Shown here one piece after another: positions 1 to 5,150 of a DNA stretch of 5,150 nucleotides (position 1 is its first letter; every line of letters starts with the position of its first letter). The position numbers and the translations under genes are program-made. The notes beneath the pieces are model-generated. The model saw only the letters and a program-made list of their open reading frames with translations. It did no database searches and was not told the DNA's origin. Source of the stretch: Pseudomonadota bacterium (GTDB lineage Bacteria > Pseudomonadota > Alphaproteobacteria > Micropepsales > Micropepsaceae); the NCBI GenBank assembly GCA_023427355.1, contig JAEZBK010000190.1:1-5150 (forward strand). The letters are read 5' to 3'.

Positions 1-44
1 CATCTGTCGAATGTCCAGGCTAGCGTCGCAATCACACGGGCGCA

Positions 45-58
45 TTGATCGGCCGCAA
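45..58 (-). promoter_or_regulatory. FNR/FixK-type box ahead of an off-window minus-strand gene
   Basis: The plus strand reads TTGATCGGCCGCAA, which fits the TTG-N8-CAA core of Crp/FNR/FixK operators, with one perfect TTGAT half and one CGCAA half. It lies in the 118 bases between the end of the universal stress gene and the left edge, where no other coding sequence is apparent. On the minus strand it would act on a gene starting at or beyond the left edge. The same half-site combination occurs at two other gaps in this window, which raises confidence. Binding itself is inferred. Confidence 0.55.
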
Positions 59-118
59 CTTCTCAGGCGGCGGCGCGGCCCCGGGCGGCTGCCTTGCCCA
101 GCGCGATATTCCGCACCA

Positions 119-946
119 TCAATGCGAAACCATGGTCACGCAGTGCGGCTTCAGCAACAGGTCGGTGGTCACGCCGCCAAAGGCCCATTCGCCGACCCGG
201 CTATGGCTGTAGGCGCCGGCGATCAGGAAATCGCATTCCAGCTCATCCAGGATGGCGCGCAGGCACTCCACGTCGCGGCCTTGCGCCGTCCGCACCATGG
301 GCCGCGCCAGGATGCCGTGGCGGCCCAGCCAGGCGGTGACGTCCACCGTGCGATGGACCGCGTTTTCATGATCACCCTTGCGCGCCACCTCCAGCACCGT
401 GACGCGGCGGCCCTGGCGCAGAAGGGGCAGGGCGTCGGCGGCGGCGCGGCGCGCCTCGCGGCTGTCCGTCCAGGCCACCACCATGCTGCCCAGCAGGCAT
501 TCCGCTGCGCCGTTCGGCACGACGATCACGGGACGGCCCGCATGCATCACCAGATCGCCCAGATTGGCGTGGCGCGTACCGGCGAGCAGGCCTGCACCCA
601 GGTCCGGGCCGGTCACGATATAGTCGGCGGCGCGGGCCTGGCGCGCGATATAGTCGTCCAGCGCCTGGTAGGTGGTGGAGGCGCGGAAGGACAGATGCCG
701 CACCTTGTCGCCCAGATAGGTGCGAAAGCGCTGTTCGGCCTGCCGCGTCGCGCGCTTTATCTCGGTCAGGTCCGCCTCCAGCAATTCCGGCGCGATGGGC
801 AGGGTGTCCAGCGGCTGGATCGGCTGGCACGCCGCCACGCCGATCACCGCGGCGCCGGTCGTGGCCGCAAGGTCGGCGGTGACGGCCAGAACGTCCCTGT
901 TATCGCTGCTGACGTCCACATGGCAGAGCAGGGTGGGATGGTTCAT
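119..946 (-). CDS. Universal stress protein, tandem UspA domains
   Basis: This 275-residue protein has two UspA-type alpha/beta domains, about residues 1-145 and 153-275, which is the usual length for tandem Usp proteins. The first domain opens with a hydrophobic strand (LLCHVDVS) and ends in a GRPVIVVPNGA strand. The second opens with GSMVVAWTDSREARRA, typical of the second Usp repeat in proteobacteria, and ends in a Gly-rich segment at 244-260 (GAYSHSRVGEWAFGGVT). That segment takes the place of the nucleotide-binding loop G-x2-G-x9-G-S/T, but the second glycine is replaced by Ser (GAYS) and the final G-S/T reads GGVT, so ATP binding is uncertain. No signal peptide or membrane segment is seen, so it is probably cytoplasmic. 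The start is supported by AGGAGG at 952-957, five bases before the ATG. An FNR/FixK-type box is centred 57 bases upstream. Tandem Usp proteins are often induced by low oxygen, which fits the neighbouring fixLJ genes. The exact target of the protein is unknown. Confidence 0.9.
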   Translation of the reverse strand: MNHPTLLCHVDVSSDNRDVLAVTADLAATTGAAVIGVAACQPIQPLDTLPIAPELLEADLTEIKRATRQAEQRFRTYLGDKVRHLSFRASTTYQALDDYIARQARAADYIVTGPDLGAGLLAGTRHANLGDLVMHAGRPVIVVPNGAAECLLGSMVVAWTDSREARRAAADALPLLRQGRRVTVLEVARKGDHENAVHRTVDVTAWLGRHGILARPMVRTAQGRDVECLRAILDELECDFLIAGAYSHSRVGEWAFGGVTTDLLLKPHCVTMVSH

Positions 947-996
947 CGCGGCCTCCTGAAAGGCCGTGATGCTTGCGCAATTGCACCGCCTGCGCG

Positions 997-1010
997 TTGC
1001 GCCGGATCAA
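997..1010 (-). promoter_or_regulatory. FNR/FixK-type box upstream of the usp gene
   Basis: The minus strand reads TTGATCCGGCGCAA, a TTG-N8-CAA operator core with a perfect TTGAT half. Its centre is 57 bases before the ATG of the universal stress gene. If it acts as a class II site near -41, transcription would begin around 962, leaving a short leader that still holds the AGGAGG at 952-957. The box overlaps the TGA stop (1007-1009) of the preceding split-barrel gene. The identical 14-mer occurs in the other orientation at 2811-2824. No strong -10 hexamer is visible, as is common for activator-dependent promoters. Confidence 0.65.
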
Positions 1011-1501
1011 CGGCCCATCCAACCGCGCCATCGCGTCAGAAGCCCCGCTTGCGGCGCCGGTTGCGCGCCGATCCGGTATTCTTCCACCCGGCGCGGCCGG
1101 TAATAGCTGCTGAACCGCAGCCATCGCGGCGTCACCAGCACATAGCTGTTGCCGGGCCAATACGCATCCGCCGCCTTGTCCGGAAACGCCGCGACAAAGG
1201 CCCCACGCACCCTGTCGCGCATCGATCCTTCCGGACGGCTGGCCAGGCCTTCATATTGCACGGTTTCCTGCCCGCTCCAGCCGACCACCAGGCTGACCCG
1301 CGCATCGCGCTCGATATTGGCGAATTTGCGCGTCTCGCAGGTGGTCTCGAAGATGATTTCCAGCTCCGGCGTCACCGCGATATTGACCAGCGCCGATTGC
1401 GGCGCCCCATCGGGACCGATGCTGGCCACCACTCCCAGCCGGTGCCCGCGCAGGATGCCGTAAAGCCTGGCCCGCGCATCCGGCGTCAGCGGGTCCGCCA
1501 T
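1007..1501 (-). CDS. Pyridoxamine 5'-phosphate oxidase-like FMN split-barrel protein
   Basis: The 164-residue protein matches the flavin-binding split-barrel fold of the pyridoxamine-phosphate-oxidase-like superfamily. Visible hallmarks are the first barrel strands GVVASIGPDGAPQSALVNIA (23-42), then a TRKFANIERDARVSLVVGW stretch (57-75) that corresponds to the flavin-phosphate-contacting R-K segment followed by a core strand. It is shorter than true PdxH (roughly 200 residues or more) and lacks an evident PdxH C-terminal dimerisation domain, so PLP synthesis is unlikely; members of this group bind FMN, F420 or haem, and the substrate here cannot be told. A longer reading frame begins at 1543, but that would overlap the TPR gene. 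The ATG at 1501 has GGAG at 1510-1513 with an 8-base spacer and follows the TPR stop by 5 bases, so this start is chosen. The spacing suggests co-transcription with, and translational linkage to, the TPR gene. Confidence 0.82.
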   Translation of the reverse strand: MADPLTPDARARLYGILRGHRLGVVASIGPDGAPQSALVNIAVTPELEIIFETTCETRKFANIERDARVSLVVGWSGQETVQYEGLASRPEGSMRDRVRGAFVAAFPDKAADAYWPGNSYVLVTPRWLRFSSYYRPRRVEEYRIGAQPAPQAGLLTRWRGWMGR

Positions 1502-1506
1502 GGCGG

Positions 1507-2757
1507 CTACTCCATGATGCAGCGGGCTTCCTTGGCGCGGCATACGGCCAGCCAGAAGGGATGCACCGCATCCAGCGTGTGCTCAACTTCCCAGCGCAGC
1601 GCGAAGGTGTCGTCGGCCATGCTGGCGCTGGGATGAAAATCGGGCGCGCGGCAGGCCCTGCCGCCGACAAGGCCGCCATCACAGGCGGCAGCCTGCTGGG
1701 TGCGGAATTCCTGCTGCAGCCGCACGATTTGGCGCACCGCCTCGTCCGGCGCGGCATAGGCATGTTCCCTGTAGAGATCCGCGCGCATCCGCCGTCCCAG
1801 AAGCTCCGCGGTGCGCGCCAGCATCGCCTCGATCCGGCCCAGTGCGATGGTGCGGATGGTCAGGTCCATGTCCCCCGCGCCATCGGGAAGCGCCGGCTGG
1901 TAGCTCACCATCATCACCTGCGCCGTGCTGCCATCGGGCGCGCGCAGCTCCTGGGGCAGCGGGCATTCCCCCTCGGGCTTGCGGCAACTGCCCGGAAGCA
2001 CGCCCACCCGGATGAACAGGGCATCGATGCTGGGGTCCAACCGCCGCGCCGCGCCGATATCCGCGCGCGCACGTGGCATGTCATCCAGCCGTGCCCAGGC
2101 ATAGCCGCGTCCGAACAGGGCGGTGGGCAGGTCCGGGTCATTGTCCAGTGCGCGGGTATAATCCTGCACCGCCGCCCGCCAGTTCTGCTGCTTCAGCCGC
2201 ACCAGCCCGCGATTGGCGCGCGCCGCCGGCAGCTGGGGCGCGCTATCGACCGCGCGGTTGCAATCGGCCAGTGCCCGATCCAGGTCGCTGCCTTCCCCGG
2301 CCCGCGCCCAGCACCGCGCCGCCAGGAAGCGCACATCATCGGGCGCCAGCGCCAGCGCGCGGTCAAAAGGCGCGAGCGCCTCGCCATACCGGCCTTGGCC
2401 GCTCAGGGCCTGGCCATAACCGGCCTGGTTCTCCGCGTCCTCCGGCGCCAGCCGTACCGCCGCTTCGAAATCCGGTTCCGCGCGGTCGAAACGATGGGCC
2501 AGCAGATAGGCAAGGCCGCGAAACTTGTATCCCAGCGGCTCGCCGGGCAGCGCCGCAATGACGCGGGTGCAGATCGCCTCGGCATCGCCCACCTGATAGG
2601 CCAGCACCGCACCCACGCAATTCACCGCGTCGGCCAGCGCCGTCTCCGCGACCATGGCTTGTCCGTTCGGAGCAGAGACCAGCATCTGCGCCTGCGCCGT
2701 CGCGGCTCCCAGGAACAGGGCCAGGCCCGCGGCGGCCAGCGGCTTCCAGTGACACAT
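1507..2757 (-). CDS. Exported tetratricopeptide-repeat protein with cysteine-rich C-terminal half
   Basis: The 416-residue product begins with a signal peptide: a short basic start (MCHWK), a hydrophobic core at 6-19 and a cleavage site after AQA at 21-23, so it is probably periplasmic. About residues 74-242 form roughly five tetratricopeptide repeats, seen in repeated patterns such as GLAYLLAHRFDRAEPDFEAA, YGQALSGQGRYGEALAPFDR and GLVRLKQQNWRAAVQDYTRA; these normally bind protein partners. The remaining 170 residues match no family I recognise. They contain spaced cysteine pairs (258/265, 359/369, 406/413) that could form disulphides in the periplasm; further cysteines lie at 47, 63, 149 and 166. 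An upstream ATG at 2772 is in frame, but ATG 2757 is preferred because GGGAG lies 8 bases before it and the signal peptide then starts cleanly. An FNR/FixK-type box is centred 60 bases upstream. The function is unknown beyond a likely scaffold or binding role in the cell envelope. Confidence 0.82.
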   Translation of the reverse strand: MCHWKPLAAAGLALFLGAATAQAQMLVSAPNGQAMVAETALADAVNCVGAVLAYQVGDAEAICTRVIAALPGEPLGYKFRGLAYLLAHRFDRAEPDFEAAVRLAPEDAENQAGYGQALSGQGRYGEALAPFDRALALAPDDVRFLAARCWARAGEGSDLDRALADCNRAVDSAPQLPAARANRGLVRLKQQNWRAAVQDYTRALDNDPDLPTALFGRGYAWARLDDMPRARADIGAARRLDPSIDALFIRVGVLPGSCRKPEGECPLPQELRAPDGSTAQVMMVSYQPALPDGAGDMDLTIRTIALGRIEAMLARTAELLGRRMRADLYREHAYAAPDEAVRQIVRLQQEFRTQQAAACDGGLVGGRACRAPDFHPSASMADDTFALRWEVEHTLDAVHPFWLAVCRAKEARCIME

Positions 2758-2765
2758 GCGGCGTG

Positions 2766-2770
2766 CTCCC
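2766..2770 (-). promoter_or_regulatory. Ribosome binding site deciding the TPR start
   Basis: GGGAG on the minus strand lies 8 bases before the ATG at 2757 and partly overlaps the alternative upstream ATG at 2772. The nearest purine-rich stretch for the 2772 start (AGGAGGG, about 2792-2798) is some 20 bases away, which is too far. If the promoter uses the box at 2811-2824 near -41, the transcript would start around 2776, again favouring 2757. Confidence 0.6.
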
Positions 2771-2810
2771 ATGAAGGCCGCAATCCTGCCGCCCTCCTGG
2801 CCGCCGCGCC

Positions 2811-2824
2811 TTGATCCGGCGCAA
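2811..2824 (-). promoter_or_regulatory. FNR/FixK-type box upstream of the TPR gene
   Basis: The plus strand reads TTGATCCGGCGCAA; read in the direction of the TPR gene it is TTGCGCCGGATCAA. It is identical, in opposite orientation, to the box before the universal stress gene. It sits in the 75-base gap between the fixJ stop and the TPR start, only 8 bases past the fixJ stop, with its centre 60 bases before the ATG. This placement implies that the TPR and split-barrel genes have their own regulated promoter even if some fixLJ transcripts read through. Confidence 0.65.
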
Positions 2825-2832
2825 GCCTGCTG

Positions 2833-3438
2833 TCAGGACATTCCGGCCTTCAGCGCCATGCGCACCAGTTCCGACAGGCTCTTGGCCGCCATCTTGGCCA
2901 TCACATTGGCGCGGTGCACTTCCACCGTGCGCGGGCTGATCCCCAGGTCATAGGCAATGGTCTTGTTGGGATATCCCGCCAGGATTCCATCCAGTACCTG
3001 CCGTTCGCGTTCCGACAGGCTGGCCGCCCGCGCCCGTATCGCCGCCACATCGCCATCCTCGCCGCGCGCCATCCATCCGGCCAGCGCCCGCTCGATCGCG
3101 CCCAGCATCACCTCGTCGCCAAAGGGCTTCTCGATGAAATCCACCGCGCCCGCCTTCATCGCCTCCACCGCCAGCGGCACATCGGCATGGCCGGTCATGA
3201 TGATCACGGGCAGGCCCAAGCCGCTATCCTTCAGGCGCCGCTGCAATTCCAGGCCATCGATGCCCGGCATGCGAACGTCCGAAACGATGCAGCCGGGCTG
3301 CACCGTCTCCAATCCGTCCAGGAACTGCGTGGCGGAGGCATGCACCCGCACCGCATGGCCCGCGCTGCCCAGAAGGAAGGCCATGGCCTTGCGGATATCC
3401 TCGTCATCGTCAATCACATGGATGATGGGGTCAGACAT
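2833..3438 (-). CDS. fixJ: FixJ-type response regulator (receiver plus LuxR-type HTH)
   Basis: The 201-residue protein has the two-domain FixJ layout. The receiver (about 1-120) shows the acidic cluster at 10-12 (DDD), the phospho-acceptor Asp54 in VSDVRMPG, Thr82 in IIMTGHAD and Lys104 in IEKPF, the same numbering as in classical FixJ. The C-terminal part (about 138-200) is a LuxR/GerE helix-turn-helix: [10 protein letters not shown], then [19 protein letters not shown] as the recognition region. In the FixLJ pathway, phosphorylation by FixL under low oxygen frees the DNA-binding domain to activate target promoters such as fixK or nifA. The frame is open well upstream (to 3675) inside fixL; the chosen ATG at 3438 is where receiver homology begins and has AAGG at 3447-3450 with an 8-base spacer. 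It overlaps the 3' end of fixL by 8 bases (ATGTCTGA), so translation is probably coupled. Confidence 0.93.
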   Translation of the reverse strand: MSDPIIHVIDDDEDIRKAMAFLLGSAGHAVRVHASATQFLDGLETVQPGCIVSDVRMPGIDGLELQRRLKDSGLGLPVIIMTGHADVPLAVEAMKAGAVDFIEKPFGDEVMLGAIERALAGWMARGEDGDVAAIRARAASLSERERQVLDGILAGYPNKTIAYDLGISPRTVEVHRANVMAKMAAKSLSELVRMALKAGMS

Positions 3439-4936
3439 GGCTGATGCCTTCATGTTCGGCGCTGCGCAGGGTGAGATGGAAAAGCGTGCCGCCGCCGGGC
3501 CGTGGTTCGGCCCAAATCCGTCCGCCATGGGCCTCCACGATGGTGCGGGAGATGGACAGTCCCACCCCCATGCCGGTCTTCTTGGAGGTGATGAAGGGCT
3601 GGAACAGGTGCGCCGCGATGTCCGGCGCGATTCCGCTGCCGGTGTCCGCCACGGTGATGCGCACCGTCTCCCCATCCTGCCGCTGCGTGGAAATGGCCAG
3701 GTCGCGCAGCGGCCCGTCCTGCATCGCCTCGATGGCGTTGCGCACCAGGTTCAGCAGCACCTGCTGCACCTGCACCTTGTCCGCCAGCACGAAGGGCGCG
3801 CGCGCGTCGAAGGCGAACGAGACATGCACGCCGGTCTCGCGCGCCCCCACCAGCGCCAGGGCACAGGCTTCCTCGACCAGCTTGGACAGGTTTTCCACCT
3901 GCCGCTCGCTTTCGCCGCGCGCCACGAATTCGCGCAGCCGCTTGATGATCTGGCCCGCGCGCAGCATCTGTCCGGCCGCTTCCTCGATCGCCATGCGCAA
4001 TTGCGCGCGGCTGTCCGGTGTGTCCTTGTCCGCAAGCCGCCGCGCCCCGTTCAGGTACAGCGTCGCGGCGGTCAGCGGCTGGTTCAGTTCATGCGCCAGG
4101 GTGGACGCCATCTCGCCCATGGCGGTGAAGCGCCCCATGAAGATCAGCTCTGACTGCAGGTCCTGCAGGCGCTTCTGGGTTTCCTGCCGTTCGGTCAGGT
4201 CGCGGACAAAGCCGGTGAAGAAGCGGCGCGGTCCCGACTTCATCTCGCCCACCGCCAGTTCCATCGGGAAGGTGGAGCCATCCTTGCGCTGGCCCACCAC
4301 CAGGCGGCCGATGCCGATGATGCGCTTCTCGCCCGTCGCCAGGTAGCGCGCGATATAGGCGTCATGCTGCTCGCGATAGGGCGCGGGCATCAACAGGCTG
4401 ATATTGCGCCCCACCACCTCGTCGGGCGCATAGCCGAACAGCCGCACCGCCGTGGCGCTGAAGGACTGGATCAGTCCCTGCGCATCAATCACGATCATCG
4501 CGTCGGGGATGGTTTCCAGCACCGATTGCAGGTGCGCCTCGCGCTCGGCCAGCGCGCCTTGCGCCCGCCGCGCCGTGGTGATGTCGCGCGCCACGGACGA
4601 TGCGCCCGCCAGCCGGCCTTCCTCGTCATACAGCGGCGAGATGGTGACGGAGACATCTATGATCTCGCCGTCCTTGCGCCGCCGCCTGGTCTCGAAATGC
4701 TCGCTGCGTTCGCCCTTGCGGATGCGCGCCAGGATGTCCCTTTCCTCGTCCGGCCGGTCCGGCGGCAACAGCAGCGCCACGGTCTGGCCCAGCATTTCGT
4801 CGGCGCCATAGCCGAAAATCTGTTCGGCCCCGCGGTTCCAGTCGGTCACGATGCCGTCCTGCGTCTTGGCGATGATGGCGTCGTCGGACGAGGCGACAAT
4901 GGCCGCAAGCCGGCTGAGTTCGGTGCGCACGGTCAT
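3431..4936 (-). CDS. fixL: FixL-type haem-PAS oxygen-sensor histidine kinase
   Basis: The 501-residue kinase contains PAS (about 5-120), a second PAS (about 133-250), HisKA (about 272-337) and HATPase_c (about 385-490). The second PAS closely resembles the haem domain of FixL: His191 in [11 protein letters not shown] corresponds to the proximal haem ligand, Arg197 and Arg211 (IIGIGR) to the arginines near haem propionate and bound oxygen, and the segments [10 protein letters not shown] and [12 protein letters not shown] follow. The phospho-acceptor is His282 in [10 protein letters not shown]; the N box is [10 protein letters not shown] (Asn396, Asn400), G1 is DTGSG (431-435) and G2 is GMGVGL (455-460), so all catalytic motifs are intact. 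No membrane segment is seen, making it a soluble two-PAS form like the Bradyrhizobium protein rather than the membrane-anchored Sinorhizobium form. In the known mechanism oxygen bound to haem inhibits the kinase, and loss of oxygen allows phosphorylation of FixJ, encoded directly downstream. GGAG at 4947-4950 precedes the ATG by 10 bases. Confidence 0.94.
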   Translation of the reverse strand: MTVRTELSRLAAIVASSDDAIIAKTQDGIVTDWNRGAEQIFGYGADEMLGQTVALLLPPDRPDEERDILARIRKGERSEHFETRRRRKDGEIIDVSVTISPLYDEEGRLAGASSVARDITTARRAQGALAEREAHLQSVLETIPDAMIVIDAQGLIQSFSATAVRLFGYAPDEVVGRNISLLMPAPYREQHDAYIARYLATGEKRIIGIGRLVVGQRKDGSTFPMELAVGEMKSGPRRFFTGFVRDLTERQETQKRLQDLQSELIFMGRFTAMGEMASTLAHELNQPLTAATLYLNGARRLADKDTPDSRAQLRMAIEEAAGQMLRAGQIIKRLREFVARGESERQVENLSKLVEEACALALVGARETGVHVSFAFDARAPFVLADKVQVQQVLLNLVRNAIEAMQDGPLRDLAISTQRQDGETVRITVADTGSGIAPDIAAHLFQPFITSKKTGMGVGLSISRTIVEAHGGRIWAEPRPGGGTLFHLTLRSAEHEGISHV

Positions 4937-4980
4937 GCCGGCAAGGCTCCGGCGCGGGGCGAAAGGGTCATCATGCCATC

Positions 4981-4986
4981 ATCTTA
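4981..4986 (-). promoter_or_regulatory. Possible -10 element for fixL
   Basis: The minus strand reads TAAGAT, matching four of six bases of TATAAT, 45 bases before the fixL start. No good -35 hexamer lies at the usual distance. With this -10, the palindrome at 5016-5039 would be centred roughly 53 bases upstream of the transcription start, a position compatible with activation. The support is weak. Confidence 0.25.
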
Positions 4987-5015
4987 GCATGGCGCCGGGC
5001 CGGGCAGGGCCGGCT

Positions 5016-5039
5016 TCCTTACGTATATTCCCGTAAGGA
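5016..5039. promoter_or_regulatory. Candidate FixJ operator, interrupted palindrome
   Basis: Arms TCCTTACG (5016-5023) and CGTAAGGA (5032-5039) are perfect reverse complements separated by 8 bases. The site is the only strong dyad in the 169-base gap between the divergent fixL and the plus-strand gene, and its AT-rich core stands out from GC-rich surroundings. Dyads with GTA/TAC-rich arms are what a dimeric LuxR/NarL-type regulator such as FixJ would use. Its centre is 91 bases from the fixL ATG and 78 bases from the plus-strand ATG, so it could serve either or both. Assignment to FixJ rests on proximity and form. Confidence 0.55.
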
Positions 5040-5093
5040 CCAAACCCGATTTCGCGCCCGCCGGCCGCGCTCTAGGAAAGCAGCATCGTTGAA

Positions 5094-5098
5094 GGGAG
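5094..5098 (+). promoter_or_regulatory. Ribosome binding site of the right-edge gene
   Basis: GGGAG lies 7 bases before the ATG at 5106. It is the main evidence that the truncated reading frame at the right edge is a real gene, and it favours ATG 5106 over the in-frame ATG three codons later. Confidence 0.6.
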
Positions 5099-5105
5099 AT
5101 CACCG

Positions 5106-5150
5106 ATGTCCGCCATGCTCGCCACCCGGTCCCATGCCACGATACCCGGC
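5106..5150 (+). CDS. Start of a divergent gene, truncated by the window edge; possibly a FixK/FNR-type regulator
   Basis: Only 15 codons are present (MSAMLATRSHATIPG), open to the edge of the window, and no family can be recognised from them. The frame is supported by a well-placed GGGAG at 5094-5098, by divergence from fixL, and by the candidate FixJ operator 78 bases upstream. In alphaproteobacteria the gene next to fixLJ is often fixK or another Crp/FNR-family regulator, and the FNR/FixK-type boxes elsewhere in the window imply such a factor in the cell. That identity is inference from context only; haem, oxidase or unrelated genes remain possible. Confidence 0.6.
   Translation, partial: MSAMLATRSHATIPG

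Noticed and set aside
60..118. GC-rich stretch after the usp stop as an intrinsic terminator
   Set aside because: It consists mostly of GGCGGC-like direct repeats, and no stable hairpin followed by a T run is evident on the minus strand.
973..986. TTGCGCAATTGCAC with overlapping small palindromes before usp
   Set aside because: It gives TTG-N8-CAC, not CAA. The nearby 997-1010 site fits fully, so a second box is not needed.
11..1636. Plus-strand open frame of 541 codons
   Set aside because: It runs antisense through the usp and split-barrel genes, has low-complexity Arg/Ala/Gly/His-rich composition, and shows no domain. It is a GC-bias shadow.
1561..2814. Plus-strand open frame of 417 codons opposite the TPR gene
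   Set aside because: The opposite strand has a signal peptide, TPR repeats and a good ribosome site; this frame has none and is Arg/Gln-rich shadow sequence.
3439..3675. N-terminal extension of fixJ using the upstream in-frame ATG at 3675
   Set aside because: The extension lies within the fixL ATPase-domain coding region in another frame, has a shadow-like composition, and receiver homology begins at the ATG at 3438, which has its own AAGG.
2957..4153. Plus-strand open frame of 398 codons opposite fixJ and fixL
   Set aside because: The minus strand encodes unmistakable receiver and kinase motifs here; the plus frame has no recognisable domain.
4975..4993. GCCAT/ATGGC inverted repeat with a 9-base spacer upstream of fixL
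   Set aside because: The 5-base arms are too short to be distinguished from chance in this composition and it has no terminator-like T run.
5089..5102. TTGAAGGGAGATCA as a possible FNR-type box before the plus-strand gene
   Set aside because: The second half does not give CAA at the required spacing (TTG-N8-TCA), and the stretch is the ribosome binding site.

Overview
The window is GC-rich, compactly coded DNA that looks alphaproteobacterial. The main reason is a complete fixL-fixJ oxygen-sensing two-component pair; the genus cannot be fixed from the sequence. Five complete genes lie on the minus strand. A sixth gene starts at the right edge on the plus strand and is cut off after 15 codons.

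Right part (about 2833-5150): fixL (3431-4936) encodes a soluble PAS-PAS histidine kinase whose second PAS domain keeps the haem-ligand region of FixL (His191, Arg197, Arg211). fixJ (2833-3438) overlaps it by 8 bases and encodes its LuxR-type response regulator. Between fixL and the divergent plus-strand gene lies a perfect interrupted palindrome (5016-5039), a good candidate FixJ operator. The divergent gene is probably the regulator FixJ controls, with a FixK/FNR-type protein as the likeliest guess, but too little of it is present to tell.

Left part (1-2832): downstream of fixJ come an exported tetratricopeptide-repeat protein (1507-2757), a small FMN split-barrel (pyridoxamine-phosphate-oxidase-like) protein (1007-1501), and a tandem-domain universal stress protein (119-946). 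The TPR and split-barrel genes are 5 bases apart and probably co-transcribed. The stress protein gene has its own upstream gap.

Three FNR/FixK-type boxes of the form TTGAT-N4-CGCAA lie in the three short gaps on this side: 45-58, 997-1010 and 2811-2824. The latter two are the same 14-mer in opposite orientations. They sit about 57-60 bases before the start codons of the stress protein and TPR genes, and the third sits ahead of whatever gene lies just off the left edge. The simplest reading is an oxygen-response cluster: low oxygen is sensed by FixL, FixJ acts at the palindrome, and a FixK/FNR-type factor then switches on three adjacent minus-strand units. The kinase and regulator assignments are strong from sequence. 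The wiring is inferred from site position and form.
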